Shown here in pieces: positions 36,959 through 44,821 of a stretch of DNA of 64,000 nt. The stretch lies in contig JAJFGN010000085.1 in assembly GCA_021776115.1 (NCBI GenBank), positions 1-64,000 of the forward strand, in the 5' to 3' direction. A program made the translations under genes and the position numbers. Source of the DNA: Kiloniellaceae bacterium. GTDB taxonomy: Bacteria > Pseudomonadota > Alphaproteobacteria > Kiloniellales > J153. The notes under the pieces were generated by a model. That model was not told the origin of the DNA, searched no databases, and saw only the letters and a program-made list of their open reading frames with translations. How positions within the stretch are numbered: position 1 is the stretch's first letter; each line of letters begins with the position of its first letter.

Positions 36959-36990
36959 GAAGGGAGCCATTTTTGGCTCCCTTTTTTCTT
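36959..36990 (+). terminator. Intrinsic terminator of cspA
   Basis: GGGAGCCA, TTTT loop, TGGCTCCC, then TTTTTTCTTT: an 8-base perfect stem followed by a T-tract on the coding strand of cspA. Confidence 0.9.
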
Positions 36991-37036
36991 TGGCCGCTGG
37001 GGGGCCGCGCCCAAAGAATATAAAGAGTCAGGCGAC

Positions 37037-37618
37037 CTAGAATAGATTGAAGGTGTCCGAGCCCCCTCGCCGCTCTGGCGAGTTGATCGGGAACAGGGCC
37101 TGCGACATCTGCGCGATCAGGTTCAGAAACGCCGGGTCTCTCGGCCCCAACGACCCGGCAACGCTGCCCTTGACCGAGGTGATAACGACCTCGCGCGCGC
37201 ATAAAGCGGCCTCGACCCGATCGGATTCCTTGGGCGTGCGGGCACGGGTTTCGGCCTTACCGCCGCACAAGGTATAAGCGCTCGTGCCCCGCACCGGGTT
37301 CATGGCGAAAACCACCCGGTAAGGCGAAGTGTAACCTTCGGGCGCTTGGGTGAAGAAGGGCACCTTTTGCCCGAAGTGAGACTTCGCGGCGGTCTCGACC
37401 ACGGCGGCATCGAGTTCGCCCTTCGGGCCGGCGAAGGGGTTCCCGATCACTTCGGTCAGGATGCCGCCCTTGGCGGCCGAGTAGTTCAAGATATCCGGCG
37501 TGTACCCGGCGGAGGCACTGCCCGGCTGGACCGTCGAGGTCCCGGCGCAGCCCGCCACCAACGTCAGAGCCGCCAAAGCGAGCGTCAGGGAACCGGCAAC
37601 GCGCAAATTCTCGGTCAT
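37037..37618 (-). CDS. Hypothetical lipoprotein
   Basis: A 193-residue protein with signal MTENLRVAGSLTLALAALTL and lipobox VAGC. The mature part contains YRVVFAMNPVRGTSAYTLCGG and a second Cys in AALCAREVV. The pattern recalls small alphaproteobacterial outer-membrane lipoproteins of unknown role. ATG at 37618 has GAGG upstream; the ORF-track start adds 20 residues. Convergent with cspA. Confidence 0.78.
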   Translation of the reverse strand: MTENLRVAGSLTLALAALTLVAGCAGTSTVQPGSASAGYTPDILNYSAAKGGILTEVIGNPFAGPKGELDAAVVETAAKSHFGQKVPFFTQAPEGYTSPYRVVFAMNPVRGTSAYTLCGGKAETRARTPKESDRVEAALCAREVVITSVKGSVAGSLGPRDPAFLNLIAQMSQALFPINSPERRGGSDTFNLF

Positions 37619-37804
37619 GACGAAAATCCTCAAGAGACAATATTTCGATAGGTTGTATGCTAGAAATCGGGTCGGCATCCCCGAATGTCCAGGTCCGTAA
37701 GCCCCGGCCGCGCGATTTGCCCAAACGCCGGACCTGCCGCCTTTCTAAGTCGGGCGCGCCGGTTTAGCCTAGCGGCGAAATTCACCGACTTAGGAAGCTC
37801 CACC

Positions 37805-38401
37805 ATGGCCAAAATCATCGACTATTATCTCTCCCTCAACTCGCCCTGGGCCTATATGGGCGGCCCCCGGCTGGCGGAGATCGCGAAACGGCGCGGGGCC
37901 GAGGTTCGGGTCAAGCCGGTTAGCCTGGGCGAGATCTTCCCCAAAACCGGCGGCCTGCCCTTGCCCAAGCGCGCGCCGGCGCGGCAAGCCTACCGCCTGG
38001 TCGAGCTGAAGCGCTGGAGCCGGTTTCTCGACCTGCCGCTCAACCTGCAACCGGCGTTCTTTCCGGCCGCCGAAGACCTGGCCGCCGGATGCGTGATCGC
38101 GGCGGGGCAAACGGGCGGCGATGCCCTGCGCCTGACCCTGGCCATCTCGCACGCGGTTTGGGCCGAGGATCGAAACATCGCCGACGAGGCCACGCTCAGC
38201 GAGATCGCACAGGCCAGCGGTCACGACGCCAAGGCCCTGCTCGCCAAGGCGCGCGAGCCCGGCACTGCGGAGACCTACAAGGCCCAAACCGAAGAAGCTC
38301 TAACGCGCGGCGTCTTCGGCGCCCCCAGCTATGTCTACCGCGACGAATTGTTCTGGGGTCAAGACCGCCTGGAATTCCTGGACCGCGCCTTGGCGGGATA
38401 G
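37805..38401 (+). CDS. DsbA-family 2-hydroxychromene-2-carboxylate isomerase-like protein
   Basis: A 198-residue thioredoxin-fold protein of the kappa-GST/HCCA isomerase group: N-terminal IDYYLSLNSPWAYMGGPRL with Ser where DsbA has the catalytic Cys, and the cis-Pro region GVFGAPSYVYRDELFWGQDRLEFL. HCCA isomerases act in naphthalene breakdown with glutathione, but many homologues, as here, lie outside such pathways. The ORF-track start is extended by 40 residues of intergenic DNA. Confidence 0.87.
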   Translation: MAKIIDYYLSLNSPWAYMGGPRLAEIAKRRGAEVRVKPVSLGEIFPKTGGLPLPKRAPARQAYRLVELKRWSRFLDLPLNLQPAFFPAAEDLAAGCVIAAGQTGGDALRLTLAISHAVWAEDRNIADEATLSEIAQASGHDAKALLAKAREPGTAETYKAQTEEALTRGVFGAPSYVYRDELFWGQDRLEFLDRALAG

Positions 38402-38436
38402 CGCGGGCGGCTCGGGGCGGCGCGCCTTTTTTTTTA
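38402..38436 (+). terminator. Possible terminator after the isomerase gene
   Basis: A GC-rich CGCGGGC...GCGCGCC stretch immediately after the stop followed by nine or more T residues. The stem is imperfect, so this is moderate evidence only. Confidence 0.4.
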
Positions 38437-38571
38437 GGCCCGCCGGTTCGAGGTTCTGAACCTCCGCTCTTTTGCGGACTATGCCTGCCTTACGCCCAAC
38501 CGCCGATATAGGCGCAGGGTCACCGGCACCTCCGATCGTGACCGGTACCGGAAAAGCGTTCGTGCAACATG

Positions 38572-39063
38572 TTATGACGTTGCGTTCCGCCTCTCTTGCG
38601 CTTGCTTCATGCGCTCCATATGAACAATGAGCGTATCGATCGTATCTTTGAGTAAATCGAGTTCATCGACGGATAAGTCGTCGAGTTGTTCAAGGTTGTA
38701 TTCAATCGTTTCGATGATTTGCTTGGCTGGACGTTGCAAGGGTCGCATGAAATAGGCGGTAATGGTTGCGACGATTGTTCCAAAAAAGAGCATCGATCCC
38801 AAGATGATCCATATACCGCCGATGATCTGCGAAACGCCAGAACGGGGTGTGTCCGCTATGCCGGCGGTAGAAAATGCGGCTATCCCCCAGTACAGAGCAT
38901 GTCCATAAGAAGTTATGGTCGCGTTTTCCATTCTGCGCTCAGCGAAGTACAGACCCGCAGCAAAAATTAGCCATAGAACGACTAAAAGAATGATCATCCT
39001 CAGGAAGGGAGTCTGAGTGACGATGTCTCTAACAAATTTCTTGAACCTGGGATTGCGAGTCAC
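38572..39063 (-). CDS. Two-TM ion-channel-like protein with atypical filter
   Basis: A 163-residue membrane protein with the TM-pore-TM layout of Ion_trans_2 potassium channels: TM1 about 22-42 (MIILLVVLWLIFAAGLYF), pore helix and loop LYWGIAAFSTAGIADTPRS, TM2 IIGGIWIILGSMLFFGTIVATITAYF, then an acidic helical C-terminus. The filter position reads TAGIAD instead of TVGYGD, so selectivity is doubtful. The start is a GTG with GAGGGGG five bases upstream. No RCK/TrkA-N domain. Confidence 0.72.
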   Translation of the reverse strand: MTRNPRFKKFVRDIVTQTPFLRMIILLVVLWLIFAAGLYFAERRMENATITSYGHALYWGIAAFSTAGIADTPRSGVSQIIGGIWIILGSMLFFGTIVATITAYFMRPLQRPAKQIIETIEYNLEQLDDLSVDELDLLKDTIDTLIVHMERMKQAQERRNATS

Positions 39064-39325
39064 ATGTCACCCCCTCGGTGCAACTCCAACGTATATGGAT
39101 ATCCGGTACGAGGAGCAATTTTACTCGAATAACAGTCCGTACAAACCTCAAGTTTCTATTGTCCGTCACGAGTCTGCAATTGGCTAGGAAGCAAAGTTCG
39201 GCACTGTGCGGCATGACAGTCGCCTTGAGGCGACAGGCCGACATTGAAGTCAATTTTGTGCTTTGAGGGCATCGAGTTTCAAGACGGGGAAATTTCCGCA
39301 TGCGAAGATATCTTGGTCGCTGACT

Positions 39326-39450
39326 CGATACCTTGCCAACCCGTTAGGCTAGAGCGTCTTCCCGTGAATGCGCTCGATACGGCTGCGGTGCTGGTTTCCT
39401 CGGCGCTGATCGCCCTCGACGCCGTTATCCCGGGGTTCGGAGTCGCTTTC
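39326..39450 (+). pseudogene. Decayed 5' fragment of the CPA1 antiporter gene
   Basis: GTGAATGCGCTCGATAC onward matches the start of the intact antiporter at 41227, with an internal deletion joining its first codons to the later segment: VNALDTAAVLV directly followed by SALIALDAVIPGFGVA. The upstream CAACCCGTTA...CTAG also matches bases near 41070. Same orientation as the intact gene, on the other side of the diguanylate cyclase. Confidence 0.75.
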
Positions 39451-39678
39451 GCTGGTAACGCCGATACCGCCGCGTTGCGTACTTGATACATTTCGTGATC
39501 TCCCGGCGGTCGACCTATCGGTTTGGGTAGGATTCTGGAGCAGCCTTGTCACCTGTTCCGGCGTGTGCCCATGCCGGCGTCCCGGACGGCGAACCCGCGT
39601 CATTCCGCGCCGCGCTCGACACTCTTGGGTGGTAATATTTGATTAACCCGGGTCAGGCAATTATACGCGCAAATACTA

Positions 39679-39694
39679 CTTCGACGTGTCGAAG
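39679..39694. promoter_or_regulatory. Perfect 16-base palindrome upstream of the cyclase gene
   Basis: CTTCGACGTGTCGAAG, a perfect dyad about 40 bases before the cyclase ATG. Possible operator; no regulator gene is adjacent. The rest of the 39064-39732 gap holds the antiporter remnant and nothing else recognised. Confidence 0.4.
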
Positions 39695-39732
39695 CCGCGC
39701 GAACGATCGCGGCCGTGGCGTATGGAGATCTC

Positions 39733-40893
39733 ATGATCGAGTTTCTTGAGCAGACGCTGGTCGAGCAGCTGAACATCACCGATCACGAGATTGAGTACCG
39801 CAAGCATCTCTTTGATTTCACCGAAGCGGACGTGGCGCGCCTCCTCGCGTGGCGCGACTACATGGTAGGTCGAGCCGAGGAATTGGTCGCGAAGTTCTAC
39901 GCCCGTCAGGTCGAGAAGGTCGAGGTCGCAACGGTCATAGGCGATGCGGAAACTTTGAAGCGCCTGCACGTAACCTTCCATCAATATTTGCTGGAGCTGT
40001 TTGACGGCGTCTACGACAAGAACTACGTGGACAAACGGCTGCGGATCGGCAAGGTCCACCGACGCATAGGGGTTACACCGAAGCTCTACATGTCGTCCAT
40101 GCGGCTGATGCAAAATCTCGTCGACGACGCCATCGACGAAGCCAAGGACCACGGCCGCAACCCTGAAGCGATCGCGGCGGTGAAGGACTCGGTCCACAAG
40201 ATCATGCTGTTCGACGCACAGTTCATCTTCGATGCCTATATCGACTGCTTCCTGCTCGACGTGGACGCCGCCAAAAAAGAAGTCGAAGCCTACGCCAACA
40301 GCCTGGAAATCCGGATGGCCGGGCAGACCCGGCAGTTGCGCGAGATATCGGTCAAGGACGACCTGACCGGGCTCTACAATCACCGGGCACTCACCGATTT
40401 TCTTCCCCGCGAGATCGCCGTCGCCAAGCGCTACGAACTGCCGCTCAGCGTGATCTACTTCGATCTCAACAAATTCAAAAAAATCAACGATGAGCGCGGA
40501 CACAATGCCGGCGATGAGATCCTGACACGGGTCGGCAACGTCGTCACCGATACGATCCGGCAGATCGACTTTCCCTGCCGCTATGGCGGCGACGAGTTTT
40601 GCATCGTCCTGCCGCGCACCGACATCGCCGGCGCCAAAACCGTTAGCGCGCGGATGATCGAGCGCAGCCGCGATTTCTTCGACGACACTATCTCGTACTC
40701 AATCGGCATCGTTCAGAACGGGCCGGAGAACCACTGCGACCTGGATGCGCTTCTCAGAAAGGCCGACGACCTAATGTATTTGGCGAAACAGAAGTCAAGA
40801 ATCCCGCCAGGCTCCCATGTGCGCACCGAGCCACAGCTACCAAGTGGCTTGCCGGCTCGCGTGTCCGGCGAAGCGGCAAGCCTCGACGTTTAA
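39733..40893 (+). CDS. Globin-coupled sensor diguanylate cyclase
   Basis: A 386-residue haem-sensor cyclase. Residues 1-170 form the globin-coupled sensor, with the probable haem-ligand His 109 in GKVHRRIGVTPKLYM; a helical linker leads to a GGDEF domain with intact RYGGDEF (GGDEF 285-289) and inhibitory I-site RQID (276-279). It should make cyclic di-GMP from two GTP in response to O2 or another haem ligand, like E. coli DosC. The ATG at 39733 has GGAG five bases upstream, better than the GTG at 39715. No EAL partner is adjacent. Confidence 0.9.
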   Translation: MIEFLEQTLVEQLNITDHEIEYRKHLFDFTEADVARLLAWRDYMVGRAEELVAKFYARQVEKVEVATVIGDAETLKRLHVTFHQYLLELFDGVYDKNYVDKRLRIGKVHRRIGVTPKLYMSSMRLMQNLVDDAIDEAKDHGRNPEAIAAVKDSVHKIMLFDAQFIFDAYIDCFLLDVDAAKKEVEAYANSLEIRMAGQTRQLREISVKDDLTGLYNHRALTDFLPREIAVAKRYELPLSVIYFDLNKFKKINDERGHNAGDEILTRVGNVVTDTIRQIDFPCRYGGDEFCIVLPRTDIAGAKTVSARMIERSRDFFDDTISYSIGIVQNGPENHCDLDALLRKADDLMYLAKQKSRIPPGSHVRTEPQLPSGLPARVSGEAASLDV

Positions 40894-41126
40894 GGGCGCA
40901 GTATCACGAGTGCATCCCCTCTCGGTTCGGTGTAACCTGTCTCGCGCCATCTCCGCTTGCGCCCGGACAACGTTTCCGTCAACCGATGTTTATCCAGATC
41001 GATATTGCCCGTTCGGACAGACGTTCCGATACCCCGGAACAACGCGACAACTTCGCCGGCCCGATATTTTGCTAACCCGTTATACTAGTGAGCCGATGAA
41101 TCGAGCATCGCGGCCCGGCTTTCATA

Positions 41127-41173
41127 CTTCGGCAAGCTCAGCATGAGGGCCTCACCCTGAGCCTGTCGAAGGG
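41127..41173. repeat. Imperfect palindromic repeat, CTGAGCCTGTCGAAGGG family
   Basis: CTTCGGCAAGCTCAGCATGAG paired with CTCACCCTGAGCCTGTCGAAG around a GGC centre. This is a widespread bacterial intergenic repeat. It lies between a possible -10 (TATACT near 41085) and the antiporter start, lengthening the leader. The 40894-41226 gap holds nothing else recognised. Confidence 0.65.
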
Positions 41174-41226
41174 CAAAACCCGAGCCGGTTCGGCGGCGCA
41201 CTGGTACTAGGCAGGAGTATTTCTTT

Positions 41227-42477
41227 GTGAATGCGCTTGATATCGCCGCAACGCTGGTTTGCTTGGCAGCCGCTTTCGGTGTCCTCAATCACTTTTTTCT
41301 GCGCCTGCCCTCGTCCATTGGGCTGGTGGTAATCGCGCTCGCCAGTTCCCTGGCGCTGATCGCGCTCGACGCGGTCTTCCCAGGTTTCGGTGTCGCCGAA
41401 ATGGTGCGGCGTCAGATCCTTGAGATCGACTTTTCCGACGCGTTGCTCAAGGGCATGCTCGGCTTCTTGCTGTTCGCGGGCGCGCTGCATGTCGATTTCG
41501 AGGCGCTGCGCGATCAGAAGTGGACGGTGGCCTTGATGGCCAGCATGGGCGTGCTGATTTCCACAGCGATCGTGGCCTCCGGGTTTTATTTTCTGGCCGG
41601 CGTCCCGATTCTGATCGCCGTGGTGTTCGGGGCCTTGATCTCGCCCACGGACCCGGTTGCCGTCCTAGGTCTGCTGAAGGACGTGAAGGTCCCCAAATCC
41701 CTGGAGGCCAAGATTGCCGGCGAGTCACTGTTCAACGACGGGGTTGCCTATGTCGTGTTTCTGATCGCCACCGCGGTCGCGTTTCGCGCGCCGGGCGATG
41801 CGCCCATGGGCATCGCCGAGGCCGGCCAGCTTTTTGTCGTCGAGGCCGGCGGCGGGGCGGTTCTCGGTGGGGTCGCCGGTTGGCTGGTGTTTCAGGTCAT
41901 GCGGCGCATTGACGACTATGCCCTGGAGGTCCTGCTGACATTGGCGCTGGTGATGGGCACCTACGCGCTGGCGACGGCGGTGCATATCAGCGGGCCGATC
42001 GCGGTCGTCGTCTCCGGTTTGTTGATCGGTCACACCGGCGTCAAGCTGGGTATGAGCGCGGAGACCCGCCGCTATGTCGATTCGTTCTGGCGGCTTATCG
42101 ACGAGATTTTGAATTCGGTTCTGTTTCTGCTCATCGGTTTGGAGATCTTGGCGCTGACGTTCGACACGCGCCATATCCTGCTCGGTTTGGCAAGCATTCC
42201 CTTGGTGATCGCGGCCCGCTTCATGGCGGTCGGCTTACCGATCAGAGTCATGGGCCTGAAGCGCAGCTTCACCCGTGGCGCCATTCCGATCATGACCTGG
42301 GGCGGTTTGCGCGGCGGAATATCCGTCGCCCTGGTGCTATCGCTTCCGGCGGGCGAGTATAAACCCTTGCTGCTAACCGCGACCTACGTGATCGTCATCT
42401 TTTCGATTATCGTACAAGGCCTGACAATGCAACGCGTTGTCCGGCGTTACGTGCCGAAGGAGACTCACACCCTTTGA
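41227..42477 (+). CDS. CPA1-family Na+/H+ antiporter (NhaP-like)
   Basis: A 416-residue antiporter with about twelve hydrophobic helices and the CPA1 signatures ALISPTDPVAVLG and AGESLFNDGVAYVVF, including the ion-binding Asp residues, plus a late TWGGLRGGISVALVLSL helix. It exchanges protons for Na+ (or K+) at the inner membrane. The GTG start is preceded by AGGAG. Its TGA overlaps the TTG of the methyltransferase gene (TTGA). A decayed copy of its 5' end lies upstream of the cyclase gene. Confidence 0.92.
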   Translation: MNALDIAATLVCLAAAFGVLNHFFLRLPSSIGLVVIALASSLALIALDAVFPGFGVAEMVRRQILEIDFSDALLKGMLGFLLFAGALHVDFEALRDQKWTVALMASMGVLISTAIVASGFYFLAGVPILIAVVFGALISPTDPVAVLGLLKDVKVPKSLEAKIAGESLFNDGVAYVVFLIATAVAFRAPGDAPMGIAEAGQLFVVEAGGGAVLGGVAGWLVFQVMRRIDDYALEVLLTLALVMGTYALATAVHISGPIAVVVSGLLIGHTGVKLGMSAETRRYVDSFWRLIDEILNSVLFLLIGLEILALTFDTRHILLGLASIPLVIAARFMAVGLPIRVMGLKRSFTRGAIPIMTWGGLRGGISVALVLSLPAGEYKPLLLTATYVIVIFSIIVQGLTMQRVVRRYVPKETHTL

Positions 42478-43304
42478 GCAGCTTCGAGAAATACGACGAA
42501 ACCAGCCGCCACTACGACGCCACGCGCCAAGCCGTCGGCAGCGAGATCATCCTTGGCTGCCTGGCACGGCACGAGAAGCCGGTGAGCGCGTTGCGCGTGC
42601 TCGACGCCGGCTGCGGCACCGGCGCGTATTCGGCCGCCCTCGTCGCGCGTGTCGGGCGGATGGATGCACTCGATCTAAGCCCAGGCATGCTTGCCCAGGC
42701 CCGCGCCAAGCTGGCCCAGCAGGAGACCGCCGGCCGAATCGGCTTCCACGAGGGCGCGATCACCGCGTTGCCCTTCGAAGACGGATCGTTTGACGCCGTC
42801 ACCATCAATCAGGTGGTCCACCATCTGGGCGACGCTGGGGAGGACTTCGTACGCCTGCGCCAGACCGTGGGTGAGTTCGCCCGGGTGCTGCGTCCCGGTG
42901 GCATCCTGGTGTTCAACCACTGCTCGCAGGAGCAGTTGCGCGACGCCTATTGGTATTACCGGCTCGCGCCGCGCGCGCAGGCTAAGGTGCTGCGCAACTT
43001 CGCGCCCATCGAGACCTTGCAGGTAATTTTCGAGCACGCCGGTTTCGCCCCTCGCGGTGCCTTCGTGCCCTTGGATGCGGTCTGCCAGGGCGCCGCCTAT
43101 TTCGATGGGCGCGGCCCCTTGGACAAGGCCTGGCGCGACGGCGATTCCTTTTGGGCCCTGGTCGACGCGCAAGAGCTCGCGGCCGCCCAGGCTCAGGTGC
43201 GCGCGCACGACGATGCCGGGGATTTAGACGCCTTCGTCGAGACCCACGACGCCCGCAGGCCCTCGATCGGCCAGATCACGTTTCTTTGCGCGGTGCGCGG
43301 TTAG
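42474..43304 (+). CDS. Class I SAM-dependent methyltransferase
   Basis: A 276-residue methyltransferase: motif I VLDAGCGTGAYSAALV, acidic MDALDLSPGMLAQA, motif II/III LPFEDGSFDAVTINQVVHHLG and a typical LRPGGILVFNH. It begins with TTG overlapping the antiporter stop, with AAGGAG upstream, so it is translationally coupled. The substrate is unknown; ubiquinone-type and small-molecule methylases share this form. The pairing with a Na+/H+ antiporter has no evident rationale. Confidence 0.85.
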   Translation: MSSFEKYDETSRHYDATRQAVGSEIILGCLARHEKPVSALRVLDAGCGTGAYSAALVARVGRMDALDLSPGMLAQARAKLAQQETAGRIGFHEGAITALPFEDGSFDAVTINQVVHHLGDAGEDFVRLRQTVGEFARVLRPGGILVFNHCSQEQLRDAYWYYRLAPRAQAKVLRNFAPIETLQVIFEHAGFAPRGAFVPLDAVCQGAAYFDGRGPLDKAWRDGDSFWALVDAQELAAAQAQVRAHDDAGDLDAFVETHDARRPSIGQITFLCAVRG

Positions 43305-43329
43305 GTGACCTTAGCAGGCCGGATCACAC

Positions 43330-43836
43330 CTAGCGCCCGAAATGGCGCTTGTCGAGTTGTGTCAGCCCAGCGTCCGTCACCGTGAGAACGTAGAGGTCGC
43401 CATAGGTGTTAGGCGGCGGGCCCTCGCCGCCGAGGCGGCGGAAGATGTTGCCCAGGTTGGTGGTATTGCCGACCCACAGCACCGTTTGGCCCGGATGCTC
43501 GCCAACCATCCTCTCCGGCACATCGTCGATCTCGATGACCGTAACTTCGATGCCCCTTTGCTCGGCCAGGGGCCGAACGGTATCGAGGTTACGCACCCGG
43601 TTCGGGCTGTAGATCGCGGCGATGTCGAGGTCGGCAACCGCGGCCGGCAAAGCCGCGGCCCGTACCCGCCCATCCTCGTGTAGCTCGTCCGACATATGAA
43701 GGCGTTCGGCATGACGGATCAAGATCACGGTCGTTGTGGTGCCCGAAGGCGAATTCACGCCGGTGGCGCAACCCATGAGCAGCGCCGGAACGAGCAAGAC
43801 AAAACCAAGCAGGAAGTATCGGGTCAGCCGGATCAC
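43330..43836 (-). CDS. Histidine-phosphatase-like lipoprotein
   Basis: A 168-residue protein with signal IRLTRYFLLGFVLLVPALL, lipobox MGC (Cys 23) and the RHG-type motif ILIRHAERL, as in histidine phosphatases, then NRVRNLDTVRPLAEQRG and TVLWVGNTTN where the second His is expected but not seen. The start is most probably the GTG at 43836, which has a perfect AAGGAGGT; the upstream ATG overlaps that ribosome site. It follows the dehydratase gene closely. The missing second His makes catalysis uncertain. Confidence 0.78.
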   Translation of the reverse strand: MIRLTRYFLLGFVLLVPALLMGCATGVNSPSGTTTTVILIRHAERLHMSDELHEDGRVRAAALPAAVADLDIAAIYSPNRVRNLDTVRPLAEQRGIEVTVIEIDDVPERMVGEHPGQTVLWVGNTTNLGNIFRRLGGEGPPPNTYGDLYVLTVTDAGLTQLDKRHFGR

Positions 43837-43847
43837 AGTTACCTCCT

Positions 43848-44807
43848 TCATGCGAGCGTCGCGGGGTCCACATTGCCGCCGCAGACGAGAACGCCGACCC
43901 GCTCGCTGGGCTCGGGCTTGTACGCCCCCGACAGCAGCGCCGCCAGCGCCGCCGCGCCACCCGGCTCCGCCGCCGTGCGCAGGTTTTGCCACAGCCACAT
44001 CTGGCTAGCGCGGATTGCGTCGTCGGGAACCAGAACGACTTGCTCGACATAAGCCTGAGCGAAGGGGAACATGAGCGCGCCGACGCTGCGCGCGCCCAGG
44101 GAGTCGGCGGCAAGTCCGGAGACATCGACATCGACCGGCATCCCGGCCGCGAGGGCGGCATGCAGGGCGTGCGAGGTCTCGGGCTCGACCGCGACCAGTT
44201 TCACGCCGCCCCGGTACCAGGCCGCCATGCCGCCGATCAGCCCGCCACCGCCGACGGCGACCAGGACCGTATCCAGATCCGGCGCCTGCTCCGCGAACTC
44301 CATGGCGACGCTGCCCTGCCCTTCCAAGGTTGGAATCGCGTCATAGGCGTGAACCGACATCGCCCCGGACCCGGCGATCCAATCCTCGGAGGCGTGCAAG
44401 GCGTCGTTATAACGCGCCCCGCCCACGACCACCTCGGCACCGAAGTCGCGGATACGCGCGATCTTCGCGGGGGCGGAAATCTCGGGCACGAATATGCGCG
44501 CCGGCACGTTCAGCTTGTGCGCGGCATAGGCGACGGCGGCCCCGTGATTGCCGCCGGAGGCCGCGACAACGCCGGCTTGCGGCACTTGCGCGTCAAGGAG
44601 GTTGTTAAACGCCCCTCGCGCCTTGAAGGAGCCGCTGTGCTGAAGCAACTCCAGCTTGAGGGTCAAAGGCGCCGACAAGCCGAAAACTTCACCGTCTATT
44701 TGCAGGACCGGCGTCCGGCGAACCCAGGGCGCTATACGCCGCGCGGCGGCGGCGATCGCATCGCGCGTCACCTGCGCCACTTGGGCGCCTTGAGAGGCAT
44801 CGTTCAT
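43848..44807 (-). CDS. Threonine/serine dehydratase-like PLP enzyme
   Basis: A 319-residue fold-II PLP enzyme: LKLELLQHSGSFKARGA gives the Schiff-base Lys 62, AASGGNHGAAVAYAA is the substrate loop, GGGGLIGG binds the phosphate. It fits threonine deaminase/serine racemase relatives without a regulatory ACT domain. The ATG at 44807 is chosen over the ORF-track start, which overlaps the upstream TPR/SPOR gene. Downstream is the phosphatase-like lipoprotein, probably co-transcribed. Confidence 0.87.
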   Translation of the reverse strand: MNDASQGAQVAQVTRDAIAAAARRIAPWVRRTPVLQIDGEVFGLSAPLTLKLELLQHSGSFKARGAFNNLLDAQVPQAGVVAASGGNHGAAVAYAAHKLNVPARIFVPEISAPAKIARIRDFGAEVVVGGARYNDALHASEDWIAGSGAMSVHAYDAIPTLEGQGSVAMEFAEQAPDLDTVLVAVGGGGLIGGMAAWYRGGVKLVAVEPETSHALHAALAAGMPVDVDVSGLAADSLGARSVGALMFPFAQAYVEQVVLVPDDAIRASQMWLWQNLRTAAEPGGAAALAALLSGAYKPEPSERVGVLVCGGNVDPATLA

Positions 44808-44821
44808 GGCGGCGAGTTTAT

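Noticed and set aside
41127-41173. Repeat as an antiporter riboswitch
   Set aside because: It is a known-type interspersed palindrome (CTGAGCCTGTCGAAGGG) and has no aptamer-like architecture.
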